The notes: generated by a model from the sequence alone, not told the origin. Positions 1 to 15,400 are shown, numbered from the stretch's first letter. The stretch is DNA of 64,000 nucleotides from Trebouxia sp. TZW2008 (GCA_002118135.1 BDIU01000126.1:1-64000), one strand, 5' to 3'. Numbers and translations are program-made.

Positions 1-459
1 CATGTGCCACACTGTGGCAATGACTATATGTCCATGAAATTCAGGCAGTCTATGACATAGTGACATACAGTTTGGCACACAATGATAACCATTGTGATAA
101 AAACAACAATTTGCAAATGATATGATCTGCAATAGAGCATTCTGTCAAAACCGTGTAGAGCACATGTGTACACACATTGCTGAGGCGAGATCTTGTATTC
201 TTGACTGTCAACTGGCAATCACTCTTGCTGCACAGAGTGCCATGCCACCGTTCGTAGCAGTCCTTATCAATGACATTCAGAGGTTCAACTGAAGAGCAGG
301 ACGAAGAAGAGCAGTGCTTCGTTGACTAGCTGCAGCAGTGCGAGTATGCTTGCATGTCGGGGGCATAGCGGACACGCTAGAGCCCGCCTTGAAGCTGTCG
401 CGTTGTAGCAGAGGCGCTGCATCAATGCAGAGTACAGACGGCGCATTGTTTGCGAGCGC
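1..459. other. 5' flank of RAPTOR
   Basis: I see no convincing coding region here. The sequence becomes richer in GC towards 460, as expected for the 5' UTR and promoter of the gene that follows. No TATA-like or other named promoter element stands out. Confidence 0.4.
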
Positions 460-3400
460 ATGACGATTTATTCCGACATAGACGAGGACCGGTTGAGATC
501 AAACAGCTTGGCGTCGACAACAGCGCTGTCACATCAGCTTTCGTTGTCGGCGTTGCCGGATGAGCTAGCCCGACGACTTGACATAATCGACCAGGTCAGC
601 GCTGGCTGGGAGCGATGCTGACCCACCTCTGAGTGTCTACGCAGCAACAACGGCATGGCAAACTATCGAACGCTCTCGACATCGTGTGCATGCATCCTCC
701 TGTCCACATGTGTGTTCGAGATGCGCGTGCCCAATTCAGGCGCCCTGACCGACACTGCGGATCTCCCTTGCTGTGCAGGTCAAGGTCAGCGAGCTCGTAG
801 AAGGGTTACAGCTTGTACATGCTGGCCTTTTCACCGAGGTATGTGCAATGCTCGATACGTTCATAGCCTTCTTGTAGCCTTGCCTGCGACCTTGCCGTCG
901 TCTGAATTCGGCCTTCAAGCATATGGCATGTGATGACATGTAGACCCTTTTTGACAACAACTTTGTGAACAGGTGCGGCATGACATTCAAGGTGACGATG
1001 AAGACAGGTCCACACAGTCACAGGGCATTGTGTCGAAGTGGCGTCAGAAAGAAAGGCTCAAGACGACTGCTGTTGCCCTGGTGCTGTGCTTGAACATTGG
1101 AGTTGACCCTCCAGATGTCATCAAAATCTCGCCTTGCGCTCGCCTGGAATGTTGGGTGGATCCATTGTCAATGCAGCCCCCAAAAGCTCTTGACACCATT
1201 GGTGAGGCGGCTGAGAACATCGCCTGCAATTCACGCATGCAAACTCTTGATCTGTGGTCATGAGGCCATGTTAGGCAGCTTGAGAATTGTGCCATTGACT
1301 GACATGCCTTGCTGCCCATGTTTGTGCTATAACTTGAGATGTCAGGCGTGACTCAGCATATCATGCCTGACATCTTGCATCACAGCACAAACACGACGCA
1401 CATGACATGCTAGTCATACATTCCATGCATCGTGCAGCATCAACGCTGCATCAAATTGTATAGACTCTAGGTTGCGTCTGTTGCAGGCAAGAACCTGCAA
1501 GCACAGTATGAGAGGTGGCAGCCCAGAGCAAAATACAAGATGCACTTGGATCCAACCATGGATGATGTCAAGAAGCTAGCTGTCTCCAGTCGGCGTGCTG
1601 CCAAAGTAAGCATCATGCCAAATCAACCATACTTTCACACAGGGTGCATGCAAACATGACATGTGTGTGCAAGTGGCCAATTTTGCAGGCAACGGTCTGC
1701 TGACTGGTACCAAGCAATTTCTGCTGTACCACGCGACCGTCCTAGGTTCCACATCATGTACAGTGCACGCATGTACATCATTGCTGCTGCAGATGCACAA
1801 GTTTCATGAGGTTGTGATGGTGACTGTCAGTTTCAATCCTGGTCGCCACCACTGCCCATGCACATGCATACCCCTGCCTTGGCTGCAAAAGAGTGCATCT
1901 AAGTCTGCAAAGAGTAGCAAAGGTCAACCATTGCGTCTCTCATGCTGTTGCAGAATGAGCGTGTGTTGTTCCATTACAATGGCCATGGAGTGCCTCGCCC
2001 CACTGTGAATGGCGAGATTTGGGTGTTCAACAAGAGCTACACTCAGTACATCCCCATGTCCATCTACGACCTGCAAGCCTGGCTGGGCACCCCCTGCATC
2101 TTTGTCTTTGACTGCTCAGCTGCTGGCTTGATTGTCAACTCCTTCAAGGCCTTTGCAGAGCAGAAAACACAGGTCAGCTTGCATGTCATCAGCCACCAAA
2201 GTATCTGTGTGTGCTTTACAGCCCAATCCTGCGCTGGTTGCCTCAAAAGCCATGACATATACTGAGTGCATGAAGCACAACCTTGCATGGCATGCCTCAG
2301 AATGCACTGCATGTAGCAGACCATTGAGGTTTCAAAGTCTGGATAGTGCACAGCATTCCAATAGGTTCCAGAGTTGCTTGTCTTGTCGGTCATGATGAGT
2401 TAGCTACTCCAGCTCGTAATTGCCATGCATGTCACGTTGGCGCCAGAAATGCTGAAGGTGGAATTGCACCTTATTGTGCATTGGCGCAAGCTGCTCTGCC
2501 AACATGCACGGCAAACTCTGTGGTTGCGTTTTATGTCAGCCGCCCCTGAGCTGCTACTATGCGGAAAACGTCAATGCTGTTGACAGCCTAAGCTTACCCG
2601 CATCTTCATTACAGTGTTTCATTGTGACGCTCACTGCATCAAAAGAGCTGCAACAAAAGCAGATCAAAGGCAATTGTATTCCGATGAGATGAAGGCAGGT
2701 CTGTGACATGCAGGAGACAGAGAATGGCGGTGTGCCGCGGAGTAGTGCCTCCAGCTACGGTGGCAACCCTTACCCAGGCACGGCACAGGACGCGCTGAGT
2801 GACTGCATTCTTCTGGCTGCTTGTGGTGCCAATGAGCTGCTTCCCCAGTCCCCGCATGTACCAGCGGATGTCTTCACAGCCTGCTTGACCACTCCAATCA
2901 AGGTAAGTTCCTGATTGTGCCCTCTGTAGGCTACTATCCCTTTTCCCTTGCCCCTTTTCCCTTACCCGTTACCCTTTATACCTTATCCCTTACCCCTTAC
3001 TCCCAGCCACGCCATGAAGCAGCAAGAAAGTGGACATCCCATTGACACCCCATTGGCTGCCTGTGGTGCCAATGAGCTGCTTCCTCAGTCGCCGCATGTG
3101 CCGCCAGATGTCTTCACAACCTGCTTGACCACCTCAATCAAGGCGGGCTCCTCAATTGGCTGTCAGCAACCATGCTGTGACGCAGCGAGGGATTGTTGAC
3201 ATGCATAAGCCATCACATATGAGCCCTTATAGAAAGCAGCCACACCTTGCACAGCATTACTTTGTGGCAAAAGAGATGCCTCTCTGGTTCCTATGTGTCC
3301 ATAGTCTTGTGGGAAGAAGTACATGGCGCTGCGCTTCAAACACATAGGCAATGTTGTGACACGAAGGGTCAGCTTGCATGCTAATACAGGTTGCATTGCG

Positions 3401-6400
3401 GTGGTTCTGCTCGCGTAGCCTGATGCGTCAGGAGGGCTTGACCAAGGAGCTGATAGACCGCATCCCAGGCAAGCAGACAGACCGCAAAACGCCTCTGGGA
3501 GAGCTCAACTGGATCTTCACTGCCATCACTGACACCATTGCGTGGAACATGCTGCCCCGCTCCCTCTTCCAGCGCCTCTTCAGGCAGGCAAGCATCCATG
3601 GCTGCATTCCACCCCCTGTGACGTGTTACATTCATGCTGCATGTTGGAAACTTGTGGCTTGTCATGTCAGCAATCATGCTGCCCTGCTACCCCTTCCAGC
3701 GCCTCTTCAAGCAGGCAAATTTTCCAGACTACGTGTTGCCCTCTCATGCTTTGCCATCTGCAATCCCCAACTTTGTCCTTCAATGAACTACTCAAGCAAA
3801 CTGAGTCAAGGGCATTTCTCTTTTGCCTTTCCAGCATATGATCTGCTTGGTGTTATGCTTTGTTAACACAAGTTTTCAAGTGCAGGATCTGCTGTGTATT
3901 GAGGCTTAAGGCCCAGAGTTCTGGCTTTCTTTGCTTTGTATTCAGGTTTAGGGCCCACAAATTCTTGTTTTCTTGTCAGTGCAGGATCTGCTGGTGGCCA
4001 GCCTGTTCCGCAACTTCCTGCTGGCTGAGCGCATCATGAGGGCCTCAGCGTGTAGCCCCATCTCCTACCCCCGCCTGCCCCCAACTCACCACCACCCCAT
4101 GTGGCAGGCCTGGGACATGGCTGCGGAAATGTGCCTGCTACAGCTGCCTGGGTAAGCCTTGCTTGTTCCCTATGCTGTGTCTTGGGAGGCAAACATCTTT
4201 TGCCTAAGAAGCAGCACACCTAATGGGCTTGATCTCCAAGCTGCTGATCTCGTGGATTTGACAATGCGCGCAACAGCTTCTTGATTGTTGCTGTCTTCCC
4301 GCACAGTCCTCAAGCCTTTTGCATGCTTGCACAGCCTGAGACTGCTGAAGACAATGCTCATTGTCTAAACATGTCACACAACGCTCCAACAAGATGTGTG
4401 TGTTTCAATGCAGCATGCTAGAGAATGAGGAGCTTGAGTTTCAGCCGAGCCCCTTCTTCAACGAGCAGCTGACAGCCTTTGAGCTGTGGCTTGAGCACGG
4501 ATCCAGCGAGAAGAAGCCACCAGAGCAGCTGCCCATTGTCCTTCAGGTCAGATTTGTGTGGCAGATTGTGTGGCAGGTTGAGAACCAGACTGGCTTGTAC
4601 CAGTGACTTCTCTTTGTAACGACTGCTCTTCACATCAACATCAACATCAACTTATCGCTACAGCAGGGACCACTGCAATTGGCATGCAGTAATTGATTTA
4701 CAATTGGTGTGAGCTTTTAGGTGTTGCAGTTGTCCTCACATTAAGTGTCCTTGCAAATAGAAGTTACTGTACTGGGAAGCCCTCGCCGAGTCCCTTCCTG
4801 TGCAAAATGCTTCACCTTTTGGCAGCACATTGTGTGCCTGACTTCAACAGTGCGACAGCCTTATGTCATCAGTGTAAAAGCCTTTTGTCATCGCTTGTGT
4901 TGTCAGTCTGACAGCCTTGCGTTGTCATGCTCTAAGCCTTGCACAGTCAATTTCAGCCTTGTATCAATTGTCTCTCAGCCAGTACCTTCCTTGTGTGTCT
5001 GCCTCCAGGTGCTGCTAAGCCAACTGCATCGGCTGAGGGCACTGGTGCTAATCGAACGTTGCCTGGACATGGGTTGCTGGGCTGTGAGCCTGGCGCTGTC
5101 TGTGGACACTTGCCCCCAATCTACTGCACTGTTGACAAAAAGCGATAGTGGTAGTGGCAACAAAGAGCTTCTGGGTGCAGGTGTTACTGAGCCAGGTACA
5201 TCGGCTCAGCTCTAGTGCTGCTAGGGCGTTTCCAGGACATGGGCTGCTGGGCTGTTGACCTGGCGCTGTCCGTGGGTGCCTTTTCCCACGATTGAAGCTG
5301 ATCCTTATGATTGCAATGGCATAACTGATTGTTTGCTCTGATGTTAGATGCTGTGCTGGCAGGTGCTGTTAAGCCAGGTGCATCGGCTGAGAGCACTAGT
5401 GCTGCTAGGGCGTTTCTTGGACATGGGCCGCTGGGCTGTGGACCTGGCGCTGTCTGTGGGCATCTTCCCCTATGTGCTCAAGCTGCTGCAGACCACTGCA
5501 CCCGACCTGCGCCAAACCCTGGTCTTCATCTGGACCAAGATCCTTGCCCTAGACCGCAGCTGCCAGGTGCGTTTCAAGGGCTGATAGCATGACGGGCGGG
5601 GCAGTTGGGCTGGACTTGTGTTCTGGGGGCAGGGTTCTGACATGTTAGGGTGCATGCATTCAACTCTGAAGGGCTTCATGCTTTATCTCTCTGCTTTTCC
5701 GTTGTGAATAAGTCCTGCTCACATTGTTACAGTCCTGTGGAGGACGGCGGGCAGCAGTACTTGATCCACTTTCTAAAAAGCAAAGACGGCACTAGCAACA
5801 CCAACTCCCTGAATGACATCATGTTTGAGCCCTGTACATTCAGACGTCTGAATCAGTCTCATTGTGTGCTGCCACAGGCTGACCTGGTGAAGGACGGCGG
5901 GCAGCAGTACTTCATCCACTACCTAGACAGCAACGACAGCACCAGCAGCACAGACTCCCGCGCCCAGGCCGCCTTTGTGTTAGCAGTCATCTGTGATGGC
6001 CACCCTCGGGGCCAAAGCCTGGCAGCAGGGGCAGGGCTGTTGAGTGTGTGCCTCAGTCACCTTCGCCACAGTATGGCTGGGCTCAAATCACAGCCAAGTC
6101 AAGCTGCAGCCAGCCCCTTGCTGCTAATCAAGTGGCTGTGCCTATGCCTTGGGAAGCTATGTCAGGACATGCCTGAGGTGCGTGCAGTTCCTTTGCGATT
6201 GCTTTCACTGCTGTAGCTCAGCAAAACGCTCATATTGCAGCCTCAACTAGCAGTGAAGTCAAGTCAAGCTGCGGCCAGCCCCTTGCTACTCTTCTAGTGG
6301 CTGTGCCTATGTCTTGCCAAGCTGTGTCAAGACATGCCCGAGGTTTGTACACCTGCTTTACACCTGCTGTACATGCCTTGAGCTGCAGGGAGCGCTCAAC

Positions 6401-9400
6401 TGCACTCTGTACGCATGGCATCCACAGGTCTTTTTCAAACTTTGCTGGTTTGCGTGCTGATGCAACTTTGACTTTGGAAGCTGTGTCAGGACATGCCAGA
6501 GCTGCTTTGCGACCTGTTTGTCGTTTGCACCACTTCGTCCAGCTGGACATGTGGCAAATACCTTGGCCTGCAAACCCTGGCAACTTCATTGTTTGGTTGA
6601 GTCTGGCAAATTCCTTGTGGCGCTGCAATGGATGACCTACACCTGTCTCTGTCGTTGTCCTTTGTTCTTTCACCAGAACAACAGCATTGCTGAGCAGCAT
6701 GTTTCCAAGGTGGCTCAGGCAGGCTGACTGCTCTTCTGAAGCCTGATCCTTTGAAGCATTGCCCACACAAGCGCATGGCTGGCGTGTAATATGCGGTGGT
6801 ATGCTGGTGACAGCTATGGCTCTAAGCGGGTGCTGAAGCAGCTAGGCGGCTTGCTCAATGGGAAGCATTCAATGAAAGCGAGATCCTGTCTTGAAGCTAC
6901 ATCTGCTTTGGTTCAAACAACACTGTTGTTGAGCAGCAAATGAACAAGGTGGTCTGGTGTGCAGGTGACAGCCATGGCTTTGAGGGAGCGAGTGCCGGAG
7001 CAGCTGGGCAGCCTGCTTAGCGCGCACCACCCCGAGCTCAGAGCGGCTGCCGTCTTCACCCTGGGCGCTCTCATTCAGGTGCCCGTCTGCTGTGTGACAG
7101 TAGAGAGACCAAAAAAGCATAAAGTTTCGAACTCCATTGCTAATTAACGTGGACAAGCTCAGAGGGAGGAACATTCTCCTTTCTCGTTCAGATGACTGGA
7201 AGAAAAGGGGAAAGAATTTTCTGACAGTTTGAAAGGAAAAAGGAAGGAAAAGCAGGAGAAAGGTTGGGTGGGGCCATATCACGTAAGCCGTCAAAGAGCC
7301 AATTTTGCCTGTAAGTGTGCACACTCCTCATGCATGTCACACCCTAGGCTCAGAAGCACTGAGAAGATTGCCCTTTGCAACTGTTCCTGTGTTGAGCTCG
7401 TCTCTTTGAGCAGCTGCTACCACTTGTGAGCCTGCTGCTTTGTGCAGGTGTCAGAGCCTGAGAGTGGGGCGCTGTCTGGCATGAGCGAGCAGGAGCGGCT
7501 AGCAGCAGAACGAGGCATTGCGTGTCAGTTGCTACCCATTACATATGACGGCTCTCCTCTGGTGCGAGCGGAGTTGGCTGCTGCCCTGGCCCGCCTAGCC
7601 ACTGGCCATGAGGTCCTCTTCAAGGTCAGCCTCCTTCACCTCCGTCATGAACTTTCAGGACGCATGATGCTGTGGAAATGGACCTGTGTAGGGCGTTTCT
7701 TGCATGCAATCTTGCACTTGACTTGAATCTCATATGCGGAGCACATTAGTTCATGAAGCAGCATGCTTCAGCAACATTCTGGAGCAGCATGGCCAAATCT
7801 GTAAACCTGTCGGCAAGCTGCATCCCCAGGTCAATGTTAGGATGCTTCAATTTTATCTCATGGAGCATTTTGTGTCAACCCATCATGCTTGAATGTTGTG
7901 GCTGGCCATGTGGTCAGATCAGACTGTCATGCTACAATTAATGCTTGTGCCAGCTTTTCGATATGCTAGGCAAAATCCAGGCACACCTGTGTAAGCAAGG
8001 AATATCATCAGCTGCACTCCAACAGGCTGGGAATTGTTAGTGAAAGCGTGGCCAAGCTTACAAAAATGTTGCTTTCAACACCACTGCTTTGTGATATTGA
8101 CATCCAGAATGCCCATGACACCGTTCAAACTGAAAGGTGTTCCTGTTTTCCCTGGCTGCATCAGTGGCAGATCACAACTTGACCAGCTGTGCAAAGCGAG
8201 TGCGTGCATTTGCCTTGATTTCCACATGGAAGTGTCAAAATCTAACTTTGGTAGGTGTGCCTTGCGACAGGATGCAGTGCATGAGCAGCAGCGCAATGCA
8301 GCCCAAATCCTACGTGGGGCCTTCTCAGGGGCCTTGTCTGAGGCTGGCCCTGGCTCTGCTCCTGGCAACACAGGTTGGTCCGAAACACGTATGCAGCATG
8401 AAAGGCAGGTGGAGCCTTGTCACTGTTATACACATGCCTTGATATTTTCCTGTTCTATGTGGCTGTACAGCTTGTGCAATGCAACACATGCATAGTAAGC
8501 ATTCAGTTGCGACGCATGTCAGGCTGCCCTGCACACCTCTGCATGTTAGCTTTGTTACATGCTTGTGGACCATGGAATGTTGAGCTGTATGAGCACCTCT
8601 GCTTCAATGTCGTGTCACAACAGATGATTGAAGCATGGCAGTAAATGTAGTGCAGTGATGAGGCAGAACATCAGGCACCACTGCAGCTTCCACAGGCATA
8701 TGGGTGCTATGTTGCAGCATCAGCTGACTTGCCTTGAGCACTATGCAAGACTGCATGCATCTGCATCGGGAACAGCATCGCAACATTGTCAATTTGATAT
8801 GTATGTGAGTGAGCAGCCGTCAATGGTGGGCATGTGTTGTATGTGATGCAGGAGCTCGCAGTGCCCCATCTGCTGGGGGCCCCTCCTCCCTGCCCACCCT
8901 GGAGAGAACCAGCTCCAGCCTTGATAACTCCTCTGCCACAGCTGGCAACGGTGAGCATGCCTGCCTTTGCTCCCTCAGTTGCTTTGAGGGGTGCTGCAGC
9001 AGCAGCATCACAGCCAGCAACCTGTGAACATGCTCTGCTCTCCCCAAAATCACTAGGCTAAGGTCTTAGTTGAGTTTCAGCCCACTTATTGTACAAAGCA
9101 TGCACACGATAAAGCATTTGGGTCAGGAGCAGCCTCAAGAAACCATCAGCCATAACAAGCAACAGGCCTTGCTTGAGTGACACTGGACTCAGCCTCAACC
9201 TGCTGTGTACAGGCCATGAAGACGGCAAAGCATCCTCACCCGGTGTCAGGACTACAGCCGAGGGCGCTTTCTCCCCGCTGCTGTCGGTCAGCATCGGCAC
9301 CCTTCAGCACGACCTGCAGTCGCCGCTTGATGCTGGCAGCTACGCCTCGGCCGATGCAGCGCGCGTGGGCGGCGGCCTGTACAAACACCTGCTGCAGGCC

Positions 9401-12400
9401 GCCTGCACTCTGGCCACCGACCCGGCGCCGAAGGTGGCCAAGTTGGGAACCGCCGCCTTGAGGGTAGCAGATGTGGAGCTTGCACCAGTGTCCACCAGCA
9501 CAGGTTGGCTGTCCTGTTGCATCAACCCATGCCAATGCCCATGCCACTTCTTGCAATGGGCCAAATGATGTCTTGGTGACCTGTAATGCCTCCTACCTGA
9601 TGTTTGGAAGACCTCCTCCATCACTTTAGATCCTTTACAGCGGCAACGAGCAGATACACCAGGCTTGCTGCATCTGGCAAGCATGTCTCTGCATGTTTGC
9701 CCAGTACGTGATGAAACTTGAGCATCGCAGGCGCAGTTTGTCTAAGTTGGACCTGGATCTGCTTGTTGCCGGTGCCAGCTTGGTTCCCTTCTGCTGAAGT
9801 GCTTGAACATATGAGTATCATCAACTCGCACTCGAGAAACAATTCAAACTTGCAAGACTTGGGAGCACAGGAGCCAAACCTCCTGGTACACTCCGCAGGT
9901 CAGCTTGCTCACTGAATCTGTGTAGCTGAATCAGGCCGTGACAAAGCCAGGTGTCACAGCTCAGCTGTCAATTCTGATTGTACTAGAAGATGTAACTTGC
10001 AAGTCAGCTGGCAAACGCCAACAGCTGCAGTGTACCAAGCCACATGCATAGAAACTGCTCATGGTCAAATGACGTGTTAAATTTGCTCTGCATCAAGCAT
10101 CCTGTAACACAGCAAGTTGTTGAAGGTCAGCGGCCAAGGTACAGCCTAGCTCTGCAATCCCGAGCTGCCTCTATAAACAGAGGCTCCCGTTATGACGCCA
10201 AAGATTTTCCTTGTCTTTCTAGCTCTACATGCAAGATCTGACCTGCAGGCCAGCTGGCAAATGCCAACAGCTCTAGTGTACCAAGCCGCATGCACAGCAT
10301 GACCTCTAACTCTTCCTTTCTGCGGCTCCCCTCCACCATGTCACGCGCCAGCTCTCAGGCCCTACCCCCACCCAAACCCAGCCAGGCCCCCCCAGACGTC
10401 CCCTCTTCTTCTTCAAAATGGCGGCCTCTGGCCTGGCGCACCAGCTCACGCTCCCTTGCCAGCTCAGCGTCTATCTCCAGCTCCCCTTCCTCTCCTTCAT
10501 TGCCAAATCTGCCGCCAGATGCCCTCACCAGGAAGCCCTTTGTGCTACGCATGGTAAGATTCATTCATTTTCATTTTTCTCTGATTCAATCATGCATGCT
10601 ACACAGGCTCAGCAGGCCTAGCTAGATACGTACTGGAGTAAACACTTTTTCCAACCAGTTTGACCCTGTGCTGACGTAAACATGGGTAGTTTTGCATGCA
10701 AGCTGTACATAATACCAAACCTGGTCCAATGACTGTCAGGCAAGTGGAGTTACACTTTGCAACGCCTGAGTTTGCATATCTGCAAGTAAGCACAAATTGT
10801 ACTTGGGGATGCTGCCTGGAATGTGCACAGATAGCACAGATACACAGAGCTACCGTCAGGCATAGATACACAGAGCTACCGTCAAGCATAGATACACAGA
10901 GCTGCCATCAAGGCGCTGTTTCTGGTTCATGCTGAATGCCCAGACAGTAGATAGACCTGCCACTTGCTGTGCATGCTCTGGTGCTTGGCACAGATTGGCA
11001 CCAAAAGCAGTGCATCATGGCAGAAATGAATGGTGAGAACATGGGTTGGGCGCCTGCCATTGATGCAAGGCCCAACATCAGCAGAAGGCAACCTGCGTGC
11101 ACACATGCCATTCATGTGCTCACTTGGCTACCTTACGCAAGCTTGAACATTCAGTATCATGGCACAGGTGTATGGTGAGCATGGGTTGGGCGCCTTCCAT
11201 TGATGCAAGGCCAAATGTCAGCAGAAGGCGGCAATCTGCGTGCATACGTGCCAATGATGTGCCCACTTGGCTACCTTACGCAAGCTTGACCATTGTGTAC
11301 TATGGCACAGGTGCATGGTGAAAACACGGGTTGACCTCCTTCCATTGATGCCAGATTTAGCATCAGCAGTCGACAGTCCCCTATGCATGTATACTGGTTT
11401 TGCTCTCTCTGCTGCCTCCCGCAAGCTTGAACATTGTGTGTTATGGCACAGGTGAACGGCGAAAATACAGATCGGGCGCCTTCGATTGATGCAGGCCCCA
11501 ATTTCAGCAGCCGTCGTTCTTCTATGAGCAGAGCTCACTCTCTTCACTCCACAGCTTCAGGGCCCCATGCTGCACCTGCCTTGTCCCAGCAGCCTGAGGA
11601 AGACTCGGTATGTCCCAATTGCAATACACAATCTACTGCTAGGTAAAACGGCACGAGTGCCTCCACATTGTTGTGGCAATCCTGCATTCATTCTGTATGA
11701 TGTATGTTGCATTGCCTGCAGTATGTGCTGAGGCCATTTAGAGACTGAGCAAATTGCGCGGACGACTGATGAAGCATCACAGGCAGCGCGCAGCCAAGCT
11801 GTGCCTTCTGCTGGTCTGCTTAAGCGCAGAGTGTCGTATTTCCAGACCTGAGACACTGTGTACAGATGCACTGCTGTTGACACAGCTGGGAGGTGTTGAG
11901 TCGACGGTGTCGACATCAAAATCTGCCAAGTCATACAAAGCATCCAGAGCAAGAATGCCTTTGGTGAACATGGCAGCGGTTGATTCACTGCATGCTTAAC
12001 GATCACCTTCAGATGTGCCCAATGCAATACCATTGTACAGCAAGCCAGCATTCATTTCAATACTCTGCTCTGCCAGCGCACCTATGTCAGCTTCACAGCC
12101 GCCTGTTTGAGCATACGCTAATCATGCTGTTCTCAAGTCGGTGTTGTGCTGATCTCATCAATTTAACATGATAGCCTGCGTCAAGCAAGGAACAAACGCA
12201 TGCATGCCAAGGCTGTGTTGTACTGATGAAAAGGCTTGGTGTTGATGCAGGGAGGGTCTAGCTTGCATGGCCCTACCCAAACTGCAGAGGCCCAGTTTCT
12301 GCCTTCTCCTTTGTCAAAGCAAGCATCGAGAACGCTGACAATAAGGCTGTGATGCAATGATCATGCTGATGGCAAGGCTGGGCTGTGAGGCACTGATCAC

Positions 12401-15400
12401 AATAATTTGGTATTGCTGCAGGCAGGATCAAGCTTGCATGGTCCCACGCAAACTGCAGAGGCCCAGTTGCCGCCTTCTCCTGTGTACAAGGACAGCTGCG
12501 AGCACTTCTCCTGGCCCTTGCTGGAGCCTCAGGTGCCCTGCCTTTCTGCCCTCATATTCACTCTCACTCATATGCACGTGCTCATGCCCTTCTACTTGCA
12601 TGCTTCCTCTCAGTCACACGCAAATTATCACGCCCTTCTGCCCTCGTGCTCACGCCCACTTGCGGTCTCCTGCTGAAGTCCCAGCTGCCCTGCCCTTTCG
12701 CCCTCATGCTCGTCATCAGTCGTATGCAAGGTCTCATGCAACGCTGGCCTCAAATCTGTCACATGCAAGTTGACAACGCATGAGCTGCCCTCATGCTCGT
12801 TCTCAGTTGCATTCAAGCTGTCATGCCAGCTGCAATCAGCAATTGCAGCATGCATCATGTGCGAGCTCAAAACTGCTTGCATCGCCACAGGTCTGCAAGG
12901 CAAAGTTGCTCCAAACGCTTGCATCACACCTGGTGATGCACTTGTAATTTTCTATTGGTCAAAGCTTGCCAGCAAGGAAACTGCAGGGCGGTTGCTTGTG
13001 AAAAAGTGAGAGCATAGACCAGGGATGCCATGTTGCGGCACTCTTTTGGCCATCGGGCCAGATGATTGGCATACCCTGCTGCTTCTGCTAGATGTCGCCT
13101 TCAACAATTCCTTTCAGGAGAGTGTCCAGGATGCCATTTTGTTTGAACTGTTGCAGACATCCTGAGGTTTCAGCTGACGTCAGGTCACCTGAGAGCCAAT
13201 AACAAGGGCTTTGAAACAGCAGCTTAAGCTGATGACACATGCTTCTCCAGTGCTTCGTGAACACTGCAGCAAGTTACTATCATGCCTCTCAGTCCCCTGT
13301 TGCTAAGCCCCTGGCATTACAGTTCATCGGCTTTCAGTCGCTAGGGTTGGGATACCCTAAAACGAACTTTACATTTTTATTTTTGATAGGGGAATTGTTT
13401 AGGTTGCAGGGTTTAGGGTGAAGGGTTTTTTCTGCGCTTATCATGGTGAGAATCAATATCCGATGAGTTTTGATGCAGGATTGCTAAGCAGCCTTTGCAA
13501 GTATGTCCAGTGTTAGTTAGGCTAAAACTTGCAAATCTCAGCAGTGCAGTTCACATGGACTGTGTAGATTGGCAGCCTACGTTCATTACTACACAGGCAT
13601 TGTCAATGCCTTGATGTTGTGATGAACAAAGCCTGACATTCTACACATTCCACATGTAGTCGCACTGCTGCCAATTGCGAGTCGAACTGACATATCTACT
13701 TTCAATAGCTGCTTAGCAGCAAAGGCATTCAGTAAGGGTGTTCAGCTTGTATGGCTTGGCTGTTATCACAAGCCGCAGCAAGGGGCGCATGCATTGTCTC
13801 TCAACATAGAGCAGCCCAGAATGCATGTTGCTGTGGCCCCTTCTCCTGGGGCCCTTTCCCTTGCCCCCTGCTCCCCACAGAAACCCACACACATGCCAGT
13901 CAGACGTTGCTGGCATGTGTGTGGCACTTGCATTTGCTGCCCTCTTGTACCAAATGCGCTCAATCAATGCTGTTTCAGGCCAGCTCATCAAGAGCAGACT
14001 TGACCAACTTTGGGAGGAGGGAGAGATCCTCTGCCTTTGACAGCCTCTATACTGAGCCACACTCTAAGCGTCACCCAAATCTCGTACCTATAATCCTACA
14101 ATCTGCGTCAAAAGCTTGCCAGTCTGACGCTTCACAGTGTCTGCAAAAGCCGCACTGTTTCAGGTCAGCTTACGAAGGGCAGAAGCAACCAACAGGGGGT
14201 GGCTGGGGGGGTCCATCCCCCTGACCCTGCCAAGATGGCCTCTTGCATCAAGCAGTCCACTTCTCATTCTTGCTGGTCTGATGCTGAATCGTCTCTGCAA
14301 TACCCCATTCATGCCACAACAATCGCATCAGTATTGCTGCTGTCTCAGGCCAGCTTATGGAGGGCTGAAGCGACCAACAGGGGGTGGCTTGGGGGGTCCA
14401 TCCCCCCCGACCCCGCCAAGATGGCCTCCCGCATCAAGGAGAAGGAGCAGTCAACCCAACGATGCGCCCAGCTGGGCTCTGGCGCTAGACTCAAAGACAA
14501 TGTGCACACTATTGACAGCGAGTCCAGCAGTACCGTGGCTCTGCTGCTGCATCCCTTCAGGCCTCTGGTGACCTGTGTGGATGGTGTGGGGCACGTCAGG
14601 GTGCACAACTACCGCCACTCCACTGTCATCAACCGCTTCCACATATCAGGTACAGTCTTGTCATGTAAAGGCTGCATCTGTCTCAAGAAACTTGGCCTTA
14701 CAATTAGTTTTCCTTACTGAGACACACCACTGCAGGCACAATGTAGTGCTTGGTTCCTCTGTTGCACTGTCTTCTCAGCGACAATGTTCTTATCTCAACT
14801 GTCCCTGCATTAGGAAACCAGTGTACGCACTGCACGCTCTGCAATGACCGTGCGCTTCTTGCTTCAGCAAATCAAAAGGCACATGCTTTGAGCCATGCAT
14901 TGCCATGCCTGACAAAAGCAAAGCGTTCAGCGCAGCATTGATATGATCGGTCAGCATTCTATGCCATAAACTGCAGATTCATTCACAGCTGGATAAGACT
15001 TGATCTCAACTAAAAGCTTCCTGCTGCTTTATGCAACCTCACTAGTACTAGAGGGCAGGGTGTTTCTATCTTTTCCAAAATTTAGAATAGTGTTGGGTGT
15101 GCAGGGCAAGCAACAAGTGAGCGCAAAGGGGAGCGGGCAGCGCCTGCAAGTGTGACCTTCCTGCATCAGCTGAATGAGGTGCAGGATGGGCTGCTGCTGG
15201 CTGGCACTGCTGATGGTGCTGTGCGCGTCTGGCGCAACTATGCACTCAAGTCTGAGCAGCGCCTTGCAAGTGCTTGGCAGGTCAGCTGCTGACTTAAGGC
15301 ATGGTCATGCTTGAGACATGTGTACAATTTTTGATTCATTGTTGTTAGTTGTCTTGTGCTAAACAATAGTTGCAGTTTTGCATGCTGCTGATCTCTGTTT

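Noticed and set aside
6230..6766. 178-codon minus-strand ORF
   Set aside because: It is antisense to a RAPTOR intron full of exon-end copies, with no family features. It is a shadow of those duplicated exons.
13330..13430. Telomere-like GGGTTTAGGG in a RAPTOR intron
   Set aside because: There are only one or two scattered TTTAGGG matches and no tandem array.
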